Positions 9,566-18,082 are shown, counted from the first letter of the stretch. The stretch is 64,000 nt of DNA from GCA-2708415 sp964351905 (GCA_964351905.1 CAYGPG010000001.1:1-64000), one strand, 5' to 3'. The notes: generated by a model from the sequence alone, not told the origin. Made by a program: numbers and translations.

Positions 9566-10248
9566 TGGCTTTGGATTACGATAAGATAAAGGGTGTCATC
9601 TGGGATTTAGACAATACCCTTTACCTTTTTACCGATGAGTTTAAGCGTCATTGCAATATTGCAGCAGCAAAAGCGGCGCAAGATTTAGGCATAAATTTTT
9701 CTTATGAGGATACGGTTAAAATTGCTGAGCGATCAGAAGAAGAATATGGATATTCTTTGCATATTTATGTCACAGATCATGGGCTAAGTTATCAAGATTT
9801 ACATGTGCCTTTTCATCAAAATATTGATGAGAAGGTCATTGAGCCAATTGCAGGAACGATACAAGCCTTAGAAAAATTTTCAAGCCGACAAGTTATTTTG
9901 ACAAATGCCTCACGCTGTTGGGCGCAACGCGCCCTCAAATTTATTGGGGTGAATGAGCTGTTTGATGATCATGAGATTATACCTATGGAAGATGTAAATT
10001 ATGAGCCCAAGGCGCGCAGTGATAAAGGTTTTATAAAGGCCTGTGAGACCTTAAATTTGAAACCATCAGAAATTTTGATGGTGGATGATTTGGATCGTAA
10101 TTTAATTATTCCCCATAAAATGGGTATGCAAACGGCCTATATGCATCATGGCGATCCGATGATTGAAAAGCCTGACTTTGTTACAGATCAATTTGAAAAT
10201 TTAGTGGAAATGATGTCTAATTTTTCTAAGACCACATCCCAAATTTAG
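9565..10248 (+). CDS. HAD-family pyrimidine 5'-nucleotidase-like phosphatase
   Basis: This 227-residue cytosolic HAD hydrolase has motif I at WDLDNTLY, with nucleophile Asp14 and Asp16. Motif II is ILTNASR (~residue 111), with a conserved Lys in EPKARSDK (~148), and motif III is MVDDLDRNL (~172). The DLDNTLY signature and length match the SDT1/Phm8-type pyrimidine 5'-nucleotidase subfamily, which removes phosphate from nucleoside monophosphates; the true substrate is unproven. It overlaps the SIMPL gene by one base. Its TAG stop codon lies inside the loop of the downstream terminator hairpin. Confidence 0.85.
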   Translation: MALDYDKIKGVIWDLDNTLYLFTDEFKRHCNIAAAKAAQDLGINFSYEDTVKIAERSEEEYGYSLHIYVTDHGLSYQDLHVPFHQNIDEKVIEPIAGTIQALEKFSSRQVILTNASRCWAQRALKFIGVNELFDDHEIIPMEDVNYEPKARSDKGFIKACETLNLKPSEILMVDDLDRNLIIPHKMGMQTAYMHHGDPMIEKPDFVTDQFENLVEMMSNFSKTTSQI

Positions 10249-10265
10249 TTTGGGATCTTTTTTTT
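10236..10265 (+). terminator. Rho-independent terminator overlapping a stop codon, first half of bipartite element
   Basis: ATCCCAAA (10236-10243) pairs with TTTGGGAT (10249-10256) around a 5-nt loop that contains the TAG stop of the HAD gene, followed by a T run at 10258-10265. A second hairpin, ATCCC/GGGAT, lies just downstream (~10273-10293). Together they form one copy of the window-wide bipartite repeat. Confidence 0.85.
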
Positions 10266-10311
10266 GGTTAAGATATCCCTGCCTGCGCAGGGATGTGACT
10301 AAGTGTAATTA

Positions 10312-11265
10312 TTAAGTCCCCTGCCCTGTGGTGACTTTATTTTTAGTTGGGTCGTACACTTCGCCCGTTCCAATTTTTGTGTCGGTCAGCGCGGCAGGAT
10401 TAATGCCTGTTTCCTTGGCAACCATCATGTAAATGGCTTCCATACAAAGGTCACGGCTTTCACTACGGAACATATTATGCCATCCACAGGCTGCGTCCAT
10501 GGTGATAATCGACTTATCTGGTTGCGAGCGTTTGCGCATATGTTCTTCGGTCATTTTGACAACTTCCTGTAGACATTCATCGGGAATGGTGAGGTTGTGA
10601 TGTTTTTCATAGGCGGCTTTGATACCACGTAAAATTTGTAATGTTTCCTCCGCCGTTGGCATGCTCAAATTTACTTTTTGAAAACGACGATCCATCGCGG
10701 GGTCTGTCGCAACATACATACGAAATTCATCGAGCGTTGTGGCGCCTAATATGTGTAGATCACCCACCGTCATATAGGGCTTCATCACCTCAGAAAGGCC
10801 TGCATAGGCCGACCCTTTGGCGGTGGGCATGATGGTATGAATTTCATCGATGAAAATAATATAACGTGGGAATTCTGGGTGGTGATAACGTTCCGCCAGT
10901 CCACGACAAATGGGCGTAAAGCGCGCTTGGAATTCCCCTGGGCTGTTTGTTCCTGCCGCCATGGCGGGCATGTCTAATTCAATGACTTGCGCGTTTTTTA
11001 GATATTCTGGTACGCGGTCGGCGACAATGGCTTGCGCTAAACCTGCCACAAGAGCGGTTTTACCAACCCCCGCGGGGGCGAGCATACAGGCATTTTTACG
11101 GTTCCTTTGAAGGAGGATCAACATGACCTGATCAATTTCAGCATCCCGCCCAACAATTTTGTCAAAGCGCCCTTTTTCGGCAAGCTTGGTGTAGTTACGC
11201 GTATATTTGCTCAATAATTCATCAAGCTCTTCTTGCGGAATTGTAAATTCGTAGTCTTTAGACAT
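10312..11265 (-). CDS. Stand-alone AAA+ ATPase resembling the ClpA/ClpB first ATPase domain
   Basis: The 317-residue protein matches only the first nucleotide-binding domain of Clp unfoldases. Visible motifs are Walker A APAGVGKT (residues 63-70), Walker B IIFIDEIH (Asp140/Glu141), sensor 1 GATT (~174-177) and the MDRRF arginine fingers (~193-194). It lacks the double-psi N-domain, the coiled-coil M-domain, the second ATPase ring and the ClpP-binding loop, so it is less than half a normal ClpA or ClpB. A C-terminal tail after ~280 contains VAKETGINPAAL. A disassembly or remodelling role is inferred; no partner is evident. It lies 87 bases downstream of serB on the same strand. Confidence 0.85.
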   Translation of the reverse strand: MSKDYEFTIPQEELDELLSKYTRNYTKLAEKGRFDKIVGRDAEIDQVMLILLQRNRKNACMLAPAGVGKTALVAGLAQAIVADRVPEYLKNAQVIELDMPAMAAGTNSPGEFQARFTPICRGLAERYHHPEFPRYIIFIDEIHTIMPTAKGSAYAGLSEVMKPYMTVGDLHILGATTLDEFRMYVATDPAMDRRFQKVNLSMPTAEETLQILRGIKAAYEKHHNLTIPDECLQEVVKMTEEHMRKRSQPDKSIITMDAACGWHNMFRSESRDLCMEAIYMMVAKETGINPAALTDTKIGTGEVYDPTKNKVTTGQGT

Positions 11266-11352
11266 GTCTTTAACCTGTGTTGGTGATACCGAAGAAATAC
11301 TCGATTCCCTTATATTGTAGTGAAATGGTTAAAAAAACACAAAGAAACGCGG

Positions 11353-12246
11353 TCATTTTGATATTTCTGCTGCTTTATACCCCTGCATATAAAGCAGGGA
11401 TGTTAAATCGGTGTGGCGGATGCAGTTCAAAAGGGTGTCCTCAAGCAAAGGCTTAGGGTGATAACCAATGCCAAGCCCTGCGGCTTCGAGCATGGGAAGG
11501 TCGTTTGCCCCGTCGCCAATAGTGACGGTATCGTCTAATGACAGCCCTAATTCCTCACAATAGAGTTTTAAGAAGCTCAATTTGGAGTCTTTATCCAAGA
11601 TAGGCTCCTGTACGTCCCCAGAAAGCGTGTTATTTTCAATATTCAATATATTGCCGTGATGGGCATTAAAGCCAAGTTGAGCAGCAATAGCACTTGTAAA
11701 GTAAGTAAAACCACCAGATACAAGGGCGCAAAAGACATTATGTGCCTTAAGTGTTTTAAGGGTAGTTTTTGTCCCATCGGAAATAACAGTATTCTCAAGT
11801 GTACGTTTCAAGGCCTCTGTCGAAAGGCCTTTGATAAGACCTACACGCTCGCGTAATGCCGCATGGAAATCTAATTCGCCGCGCATGGCACGTTCCGTAA
11901 TCGCGGCAATTTTATCTTTAATGCCTGCCTCTGCCGCCAATTCATCTAAAGTTTCTGTTGTGACAATGGTGGAATCCATATCTGCCAATAAAAGCCGTTT
12001 TTTACGGTTTTCAAAAGACGTACAGAAGACGTCAATCCTATGCTCATCATGGATTTCGCGTAATATTTTGATTTGGTCTATAGTCAAACATAAAGCAATT
12101 TTAAGATCGGCGGCTTTATGTTCAGTGAGCCATTCAGGTTGATCGGCGAATAAAATCCCCTTGCTTTCCAAATAACGCTGAGTAATCGCCAAATGAGCAG
12201 AAGAGAGCGGGACGTTTGAAGAAACTAGGGTGAGGGCAAAATTCAT
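11353..12246 (-). CDS. serB: Phosphoserine phosphatase SerB
   Basis: This 297-residue enzyme of the last step of serine synthesis converts O-phosphoserine to serine. The N-terminal ~80 residues form a small regulatory-type domain. The HAD core follows, with motif I LLLADMDSTIV (~residue 88), the substrate-binding stretch ERAMRGELDFHAALRERV (~120), motif II ALVSGGFTYF (~172) and motif III TIGDGANDLPMLEAAGLGIGYHPKP (~240). All are diagnostic of SerB. It lies eight bases downstream of pdxJ on the same strand, and the serC and serA genes of the same pathway lie just beyond. Confidence 0.96.
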   Translation of the reverse strand: MNFALTLVSSNVPLSSAHLAITQRYLESKGILFADQPEWLTEHKAADLKIALCLTIDQIKILREIHDEHRIDVFCTSFENRKKRLLLADMDSTIVTTETLDELAAEAGIKDKIAAITERAMRGELDFHAALRERVGLIKGLSTEALKRTLENTVISDGTKTTLKTLKAHNVFCALVSGGFTYFTSAIAAQLGFNAHHGNILNIENNTLSGDVQEPILDKDSKLSFLKLYCEELGLSLDDTVTIGDGANDLPMLEAAGLGIGYHPKPLLEDTLLNCIRHTDLTSLLYMQGYKAAEISK

Positions 12247-12254
12247 ACGTACAC

Positions 12255-13013
12255 CTAATGATTGCTGTGGGATATTTTGTGGCCATAGTTAATGGCACTA
12301 AGGTAGGCGGTGACGGCACCATGCCAGCCCATAATAAGGGCGTCTGCGGTGATGGCATGACCAATAGAGACCTCTTCGCAATGGGGTATTTGGCTAATAA
12401 ATTTGGCTAAATTATCCAGATTGAGGTCGTGCCCTGCATTTAAACCAATACCTAACTCCTTAGCCGCAAAGGCAGTTCGGATATAGCTTTCTAAGGGCTC
12501 CTCATTTTCTGCATAAGGGCCAGTGTAGAGCTCTACCCTATCTGTTTCCACTTCTTTGGCTTGATTTATAATTTCAGGGACAGGATCAATAAAAAGAGAA
12601 ACTCTGCGTCCATGATCTTGAAGTTTTTTAATTGTATTTTTAAGCATATCAAAATGTGTTTTGATGTCCCATCCATGGTCAGAGGTGCGTTGATTGGGGG
12701 CATCGGGGACTAAGGTGACTTGGTCACAATGATTATCAAGACAAAGTTGGATAAAATCATCACTAGGATAGCCTTCAATGTTAAATTCAATATCTTTATC
12801 GCCATAATCTTTAAGAAAGGCGGCAATATCAGGGATATCGGAGCGGCGAATGTGACGCTCATCTGGTCGGGGGTGGACGGTCAGGCCGTGCGCCCCTGCT
12901 TCTATAATAATTTGAGCATTTTTTGTGACGCTGGGGTAGCCAACATCACGTTGATTACGCAGTAACGCCAATTTGTTCAAATTGACCGATAATTTTGTGG
13001 TTTTTTGTCCCAT
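12255..13013 (-). CDS. pdxJ: Pyridoxine 5'-phosphate synthase PdxJ
   Basis: The 252-residue TIM-barrel enzyme condenses 1-deoxy-xylulose 5-phosphate with 3-amino-2-oxopropyl phosphate to give pyridoxine 5'-phosphate. Signatures are LSVNLNKLALLRNQR at the N-terminus, GLTVHPRPDERHI (~residue 40), FNIEGYP (~75) and the C-terminal GLNAGHDLNLDNL and SIGHAITADAL stretches. The His, Glu and Arg residues of these motifs bind substrate in the known family. It is first in a leftward pair with serB and diverges from serC across ~130 bases. The placement is functional, because SerC also acts as PdxF upstream of PdxJ. Confidence 0.97.
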   Translation of the reverse strand: MGQKTTKLSVNLNKLALLRNQRDVGYPSVTKNAQIIIEAGAHGLTVHPRPDERHIRRSDIPDIAAFLKDYGDKDIEFNIEGYPSDDFIQLCLDNHCDQVTLVPDAPNQRTSDHGWDIKTHFDMLKNTIKKLQDHGRRVSLFIDPVPEIINQAKEVETDRVELYTGPYAENEEPLESYIRTAFAAKELGIGLNAGHDLNLDNLAKFISQIPHCEEVSIGHAITADALIMGWHGAVTAYLSAINYGHKISHSNH

Positions 13014-13024
13014 AAAAATGATTT

Positions 13025-13090
13025 AACCACCAAGGCACCAAGACACAAAGGATTTTTTGACAATAGATTTAAAAATTCTGGACTTTGTGT
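13025..13090. repeat. Imperfect inverted repeat of a CACCAAGRCACMAAGG-type intergenic sequence
   Basis: The pdxJ-serC gap contains AACCACCAAGGCACCAAGAC followed by ACAAAGG (13025-13051), and 33 bases on, CTTTGTGT (13083-13090), which is complementary to ACACAAAG at 13043-13050. The phrase looks like a common intergenic 'caccaagacacaaagg' sequence. Whether it is a mobile element remnant or a regulatory hairpin before serC is unknown. Confidence 0.4.
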
Positions 13091-13144
13091 GCGAATTTTC
13101 TTAATTCTGATGTGTTTTAAACTTTTAATTTTAGAAAGCCAATC

Positions 13145-14317
13145 ATGCAAAAACCTGCTGTTAAACCGAATAATCCTAAATTTTCTTGTGGCCCTTGTGC
13201 AAAACGTCCGGGATGGACGCCAGAGGTTTTGGCGGATGCGTGGTTGGGTCGCTCCCACCGTGCGGCGGGCGGCAAGGCGAAATTAAAGGAAGTGATTGAT
13301 CGTCATGTTGAATTGCTTGGTATTCCTGAGGGGTATCGCTGCGCAATTGTTCCCGCGTCCGATACGGGCGCGGTTGAAATGGCAATGTGGAATTTGTTGG
13401 GGGAGCGCGGCGTTGAAATGTTGGGCTGGGAAAGTTTTGGCCTTGATTGGTGTAAAGATGTTAGCGACCAACTAAAATTAACAGACGTAAATTACCACAA
13501 AGCTGATTATGGGCAAATTCCTAATTTATCAAAAGTAGATACTGACCGTGATGTCGTGTTTACGTGGAATGGAACGACTTCTGGCGTGAAAGTGCCGAAC
13601 GCAGATTGGATTAAAGAGGATCGTAAAGGTTTGACTATTTGTGATGCGACATCGGCTGTTTTTGCCTATGATTTGCCGTGGGAAAAATTAGATGTTGTTA
13701 CATGGAGCTGGCAGAAAGTTTTAGGATCAGAAGGTGCTCATGGTATGATTGTGCTCTCTCCCCGTGCGGCAAAAAGGTTGCAAACTTACACGCCCAATTG
13801 CGCTTTGCCTAAAATTTTTCGCCTTACTAAGAAAGGTGAAATAATCGAAGGTGCCTTTAAAGGTGAAACATTGAATACGCCATCCATGATTGCAACAGAA
13901 GATTGTTTAGACGCCCTAAAATGGGTTGAATCAATTGGTGGGTTGAAGGCAACTATCCAACGGAGTGCGAATAATTTAAAGGCTGTTTCTGATTTCGTTG
14001 ACAAAACAGATTGGATTGAATTTTTGCCAGAACGTGCGGATACTTATTCAACAACATCAATTTGTTTAAAAATTACAGATGCATGGTTCAATGAAAAATC
14101 AGAAGACGACCGCATGGCGTTTGTCAAAGGCATGGTTAAAATGTTGGAAACCGAAGAGGCGGCATATGATATTGCCTCTTACCGCGCGGCCCCTGCAGGT
14201 ATTCGTATCTGGGGCGGCGCCACCGTTAATCCAGAAGACACTGCGAAGCTCATGCCTTGGTTAGATTGGGCCTTTGTTGAGGCCAAAGCCCAAGAAATGA
14301 ACAAAGCGGCGGCTTAA
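13145..14317 (+). CDS. serC: Phosphoserine aminotransferase SerC (alphaproteobacterial type)
   Basis: The 390-residue class V PLP-dependent aminotransferase converts 3-phosphohydroxypyruvate and glutamate to phosphoserine, and acts as PdxF in PLP synthesis. The N-terminus KPNNPKFSCGPCAKRPGW and the motif GRSHRAAGGKAKL are typical of the alternative SerC family found in alphaproteobacteria rather than the E. coli form. The PLP-binding lysine is Lys191 in SWQKVLGSEG. It diverges from pdxJ-serB, and serA lies downstream on the same strand behind two unrelated genes. Confidence 0.96.
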   Translation: MQKPAVKPNNPKFSCGPCAKRPGWTPEVLADAWLGRSHRAAGGKAKLKEVIDRHVELLGIPEGYRCAIVPASDTGAVEMAMWNLLGERGVEMLGWESFGLDWCKDVSDQLKLTDVNYHKADYGQIPNLSKVDTDRDVVFTWNGTTSGVKVPNADWIKEDRKGLTICDATSAVFAYDLPWEKLDVVTWSWQKVLGSEGAHGMIVLSPRAAKRLQTYTPNCALPKIFRLTKKGEIIEGAFKGETLNTPSMIATEDCLDALKWVESIGGLKATIQRSANNLKAVSDFVDKTDWIEFLPERADTYSTTSICLKITDAWFNEKSEDDRMAFVKGMVKMLETEEAAYDIASYRAAPAGIRIWGGATVNPEDTAKLMPWLDWAFVEAKAQEMNKAAA

Positions 14318-14355
14318 TTATTTGACATATTGTTAAATAATTGCTTTATTTTCGC

Positions 14356-15594
14356 ATGTCCGAAGATAATCAGCATCGTGTTTATAGCTTTTACAGCGCT
14401 GTTCTTAGCAAGTTAGAGCAACTTTACCCTGAGTTTAGAGAGCAAAATGCCTCTATGCTAAAGGTTCTTCATGCCTTTTCCGATAAACCGCCGCTTATTC
14501 AGGCTTTATTAGATAAAAATCTTTTGGCGGGCGTTGTTTTGAAAAAAAGCTCTCAGGAACAACAGCCTGAAATTGCGAATATTATTGCACGCCTGCTGAT
14601 AGAAAATGATCTCAATGTTAGTAAGTCTTCTACGACGTATGGCAATGCTGTTCCTATGTTATCCAGAAAATTTGGAGTACGGCCTATTATTTTGGGAGAT
14701 CACGGTGGGTATTTTTCTAATGTCCTCCCTAAAATTTATCATCATTTTAAAGGTCAGCTTATTGGTGTCACAGAACACACATTAAATGGCGACGTACGTC
14801 ATTTGAGAAATAGTTTTTATGATATTCCTTTTTTGTCAACGGCGCGTATTGATATTAAAGAAAGATCTGACCGTGAAATTGCAGCGGGCATTGCGGTGGA
14901 AATAATTCGCAGTTCTTATGAGTCTGGTAAAGATCTTTTAAGCTCTAACTGTAATGAGAAAATTCTTTTAATTGGTTATGGCGTGATGGGATTGCATACT
15001 GCCAATAAATTAAAACAATTAGGATGTTGCGGGGAAATTATCGTGACAGACCTGAGTGATAAACGCATGGCTTTTGCGGTGCAGGATGGCTTCTCCCTTA
15101 TTCGGAATGTAAAAGATTTTTTACCTGAAGCAGACATTATCATTTTGGCAACAGACGTTATTAAGGGTAAGACGCCGGTATTAGGCGCAGGTGATTTTGC
15201 CTTGATGAAATCAGATGTACTTTTGACATCTATGACGTCTATGGATGATGAAATTGATTTTTCTAACCTGTTAGACAGTCAAATTTTGACAAAAATTGGA
15301 TCAGAGCAAGACACAGGTATTTATAAAGGCCCTGTGGGGCAAAACTTACATTTTATGTTAGATGGGCGTCCTGCCAATACAGCGTTGCATGATGGTGGAT
15401 CAGGTATTTCAATTTGCATGGTAGAGGCGGCTGGGTTAGCTGGCGCTTATTATATGGCGCATTGTTATGCGCACGGAATAAAGCCAGAGAAGGCTCTACC
15501 AGAAGAGGTTGTAGAAATGATTTGTAGTGAATGGCTTGCTGCTTTTGTGCCGTCTGCATCAATATTGAAATTTCCCACTCGTGGTCTTTTTTAA
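14356..15594 (+). CDS. Adenosylhomocysteinase-like NAD-binding protein of unknown function
   Basis: This 412-residue protein is distantly related to S-adenosylhomocysteine hydrolase. The middle carries GVTEHTLNGDVRHLR (~residue 145), corresponding to the 'TEET..G' substrate-loop region, and a Rossmann dinucleotide site LIGYGVMGLHTANKLKQLG (~210) followed by an acidic TD at the end of the second strand, which suggests NAD. The C-terminal DGGSGISICMVEAAGLAGAY differs from the AHCY C-terminus. A bona fide ahcY is present at 54126-55442, so this is not the housekeeping enzyme. I prefer ATG 14356 over the in-frame TTG at 14341. A TTGACA at 14322 lies about one promoter length upstream, so the leader may be very short. 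It converges on the methylase-like gene with a one-base gap. The Rossmann fold is clear; the reaction is unknown. Confidence 0.7.
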   Translation: MSEDNQHRVYSFYSAVLSKLEQLYPEFREQNASMLKVLHAFSDKPPLIQALLDKNLLAGVVLKKSSQEQQPEIANIIARLLIENDLNVSKSSTTYGNAVPMLSRKFGVRPIILGDHGGYFSNVLPKIYHHFKGQLIGVTEHTLNGDVRHLRNSFYDIPFLSTARIDIKERSDREIAAGIAVEIIRSSYESGKDLLSSNCNEKILLIGYGVMGLHTANKLKQLGCCGEIIVTDLSDKRMAFAVQDGFSLIRNVKDFLPEADIIILATDVIKGKTPVLGAGDFALMKSDVLLTSMTSMDDEIDFSNLLDSQILTKIGSEQDTGIYKGPVGQNLHFMLDGRPANTALHDGGSGISICMVEAAGLAGAYYMAHCYAHGIKPEKALPEEVVEMICSEWLAAFVPSASILKFPTRGLF

Positions 15595-15595
15595 T

Positions 15596-16255
15596 CTATC
15601 TCTTCTTAAAAATTAGTAGAGTCGTAAATGGATAGTCAGGTTTGGGGTTTTTCCATTTTATGGCTGTTTCGCTAGTTTGTTTGAAGTTTTTGGATAGAGC
15701 ATTTGCTATGTCGTGGATGAGGGGGGTGAAATGCTTTTTGCCTTGGATGTTATCGAGTTCGATAATGAGAGGCGTGTCACGTTTCATTAAGGGCATGAGG
15801 CGTTCAAAAATTTTAGCCATGCGTTTTAGGTATTTATCATAGCCATCATATTTGAAATTGCCGCCATATAAGGGATTCCATTTTGTATGGCTTTCCATGA
15901 AGGGCGGACAAGTCGTGATAAGATCCATTTTGGGCAAATCATATTTGGGTGCGTTACACGCATCATCACAAATCATATGAGTCCAATTTTCCAATTGTCC
16001 TGCCACCCATTCGAACTTTTGGCCTTCGGCTTCAATACCATAGGGTATTAGTTTCATTTCTTCGGCGATGAACATGGAGGTGCCAAGACCAAAAAACGGG
16101 TCAAAAACATTATCGCTTTTTTTTGTGTAAGTTTTGTAAATGTAACGATAAAGCCCCTCGGGTGACTTGATATCATTGCCTTCAAATGGCGGGGCTTCGC
16201 GCTCTAGGTTCCAAGGGATTTCAATAAGGATGTCGTGTTTCATGCCTCGCACCAT
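15596..16255 (-). CDS. Orphan DNA N4/N6-methyltransferase-like protein
   Basis: The 219-residue protein carries the SAM-binding motif VFDPFFGLGTSMFIAEE (~residue 50), matching motif I (DPFxGxGT) of DNA amino-methyltransferases. It also carries TTCPPFMES (~residue 114), matching the catalytic (S/T/N)PP(Y/F) motif IV. It is much shorter than usual modification methylases and has no visible target-recognition domain or neighbouring restriction gene. It could instead modify RNA or be a solitary regulatory methylase. An alternative start, Met5 at 16243, is possible. It is a single gene converging on the AHCY-like gene and diverging from serA. Confidence 0.65.
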   Translation of the reverse strand: MVRGMKHDILIEIPWNLEREAPPFEGNDIKSPEGLYRYIYKTYTKKSDNVFDPFFGLGTSMFIAEEMKLIPYGIEAEGQKFEWVAGQLENWTHMICDDACNAPKYDLPKMDLITTCPPFMESHTKWNPLYGGNFKYDGYDKYLKRMAKIFERLMPLMKRDTPLIIELDNIQGKKHFTPLIHDIANALSKNFKQTSETAIKWKNPKPDYPFTTLLIFKKR

Positions 16256-16357
16256 AAACTATTGTGGGCTAAGGGTCTATTGACTCTTGCTTTGTAATTT
16301 GTGCGTGCTATGAAGAAAGCCTGTTTTCCTGAACAAGACAAAAATAGGAGCTATATA

Positions 16358-17959
16358 ATGTCCCAAGAAACAAAAACCGCAAAACCTAAAGTCCTTATCT
16401 CGGACAAAATGCACCCGTTGGCTGCAGAAATTTTTACCAAAAAAGGCTGTGACGTGACCGAAAAATTCGGCATGACACCAGAAGAATTGATCGCCGAAAT
16501 CCCGAATTATCATGGATTGGCGATGCGCTCTAGCACAACTGTGACCCCTGAAATTTTAGAAGCGGCCAAATCTTTGAAAGTTATTGGCCGTGCGGGAATT
16601 GGTGTTGATAATATTGACGTCAAGGCCGCAACGAACAACGGTGTGATTGTTATGAACACGCCTTTTGGCAATTCGATTACCACGGCGGAACATGCAATTG
16701 CGATGATGTTTGCCAGTGCGCGCCAAATTCCACAAGCCAATGAATCAACCCATGCGGGCAAGTGGGAGAAGAAGAGATTTATGGGCGCAGAACTTTTTGC
16801 AAAAACCCTTGGCGTCATTGGTTGCGGTAATATTGGTGGTATTGTTGCGGATCGTGCCGTTGGCCTTAAAATGAATGTAATCGCGTTTGATCCATATTTG
16901 ACCGAAGAGCGTGCCGTTGATTTAGGCGTTGAAAAAGTTGAGTTGGAAGATTTGTTCAAACGCTCTGACTTTATTACGATTCATGTGCCAAAGAATGAAA
17001 AGACAGCAGGCCTTATCAATAAAGATTCTATTGAGAAAATGAAAGATGGTGTGCGTATCATCAATTGTGCCCGTGGCGGTATTATCGTTGAGGCTGACCT
17101 TAAAGAAGCTTTAGACAGTGGTAAGGTCGCGAGCGCGGCGCTGGATGTGTTTGAAGTGGAGCCTGCCTCGAACAATATCCTATTTGGCCACCCAAATGTT
17201 GTTTGTACCCCTCATTTGGGCGCGGCAACAACAGAGGCGCAAGTCAATGTGGCGATTCAAGTCGCGGAACAAATGGCGGATTATTTGGTTAATGGCGCGG
17301 TGACGAACGCGCTCAACATGCCATCCATTTCTGCCGAAGATGCACCACGTTTGAAGCCTTACATGAAATTGGGTGAGCAACTGGGTAGCTTTGCTGGTCA
17401 AATTACTGATACGGCGATTAAAGAAGTCAATATTGAGTACCAAGGCACCGTCGCGGAAGTAAACACAAAGCCGATTACCTCAATGTTGCTCGCGACTTTG
17501 CTCGGTACGCAATTGGACACGGTCAATATGGTTAATGCGATGAGTATTGCCGATAGTCGCGGTATTAAATTTTCAGAAACACAAAGCGGGTCATCTAAAG
17601 ATTGGCGGTCTGTGATTACGGTGAATGTGATTACAGAACAGCGCACGCGCAGCGTGTCTGGCACGCTGTTTACAGGTAAAGAGCCGCGTATCGTGGATAT
17701 TGAAGGCGTGCAAATTGAAGCGGCACTAACTGAAAACATGGTGTTCATCCGTAATGATGACAAGCCAGGCTTGATTGGTGCGGTGGGAAGCATCCTTGGT
17801 GATGCAGGGCAAAATATTGCCAATTTCCACTTAGGGCGTACGCCCAAGGGCGATTCAGCGATTTGTTTGATATCGCTGGATAATGCCTTGCCTGATGATG
17901 TGATGAAAAAGTTGGCTAATTTACCGCAAGTGACACAGGCGAAAAAGCTTAATTTTTAG
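16358..17959 (+). CDS. serA: D-3-phosphoglycerate dehydrogenase SerA
   Basis: The 533-residue first enzyme of serine synthesis oxidises 3-phosphoglycerate with NAD+. The catalytic domain shows GRAGIGVDNID (~residue 80), the Rossmann GCGNIGGIVADRA (~155), NCARGGIIVEADL (~235) with the catalytic Arg, and the His motif THLGAATTEAQ near 290 preceded by 'CTP'. The C-terminal ~200 residues form an intervening (ASB) domain and an ACT domain (FIRNDDKPGLIGAVGSILGD), where serine feedback usually acts. ATG 16358 has an AGGAG Shine-Dalgarno sequence and is preferred over a GTG 57 bases upstream. It ends in a clear terminator. Confidence 0.97.
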   Translation: MSQETKTAKPKVLISDKMHPLAAEIFTKKGCDVTEKFGMTPEELIAEIPNYHGLAMRSSTTVTPEILEAAKSLKVIGRAGIGVDNIDVKAATNNGVIVMNTPFGNSITTAEHAIAMMFASARQIPQANESTHAGKWEKKRFMGAELFAKTLGVIGCGNIGGIVADRAVGLKMNVIAFDPYLTEERAVDLGVEKVELEDLFKRSDFITIHVPKNEKTAGLINKDSIEKMKDGVRIINCARGGIIVEADLKEALDSGKVASAALDVFEVEPASNNILFGHPNVVCTPHLGAATTEAQVNVAIQVAEQMADYLVNGAVTNALNMPSISAEDAPRLKPYMKLGEQLGSFAGQITDTAIKEVNIEYQGTVAEVNTKPITSMLLATLLGTQLDTVNMVNAMSIADSRGIKFSETQSGSSKDWRSVITVNVITEQRTRSVSGTLFTGKEPRIVDIEGVQIEAALTENMVFIRNDDKPGLIGAVGSILGDAGQNIANFHLGRTPKGDSAICLISLDNALPDDVMKKLANLPQVTQAKKLNF

Positions 17960-17993
17960 TCTAAGCGACACTGATATAAATGTAATATTTGAA

Positions 17994-18022
17994 ACCCCGC
18001 ATTTATTGCGAGGTCTTTTTTT
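17994..18022 (+). terminator. serA terminator, part of a bipartite hairpin repeat
   Basis: ACCCCGCA (17994-18001) pairs with TGCGAGGT (18007-18014) with one mismatch, followed by seven T. A second hairpin, ATTCCG (18029-18034) with CGGGAT (18044-18049), follows. The arrangement closely resembles the one after the FAD oxidase gene at 40200-40259. Confidence 0.85.
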
Positions 18023-18082
18023 GAGTAGATTCCGTATCAAGTGCGGGATTGCGAAATGAGAAGTAAAAACGCAGATGCCACA

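Noticed and set aside
13014..13144. A serC-motif or SAM/SAH riboswitch before serC
   Set aside because: No recognisable aptamer core; only the imperfect inverted repeat is visible.
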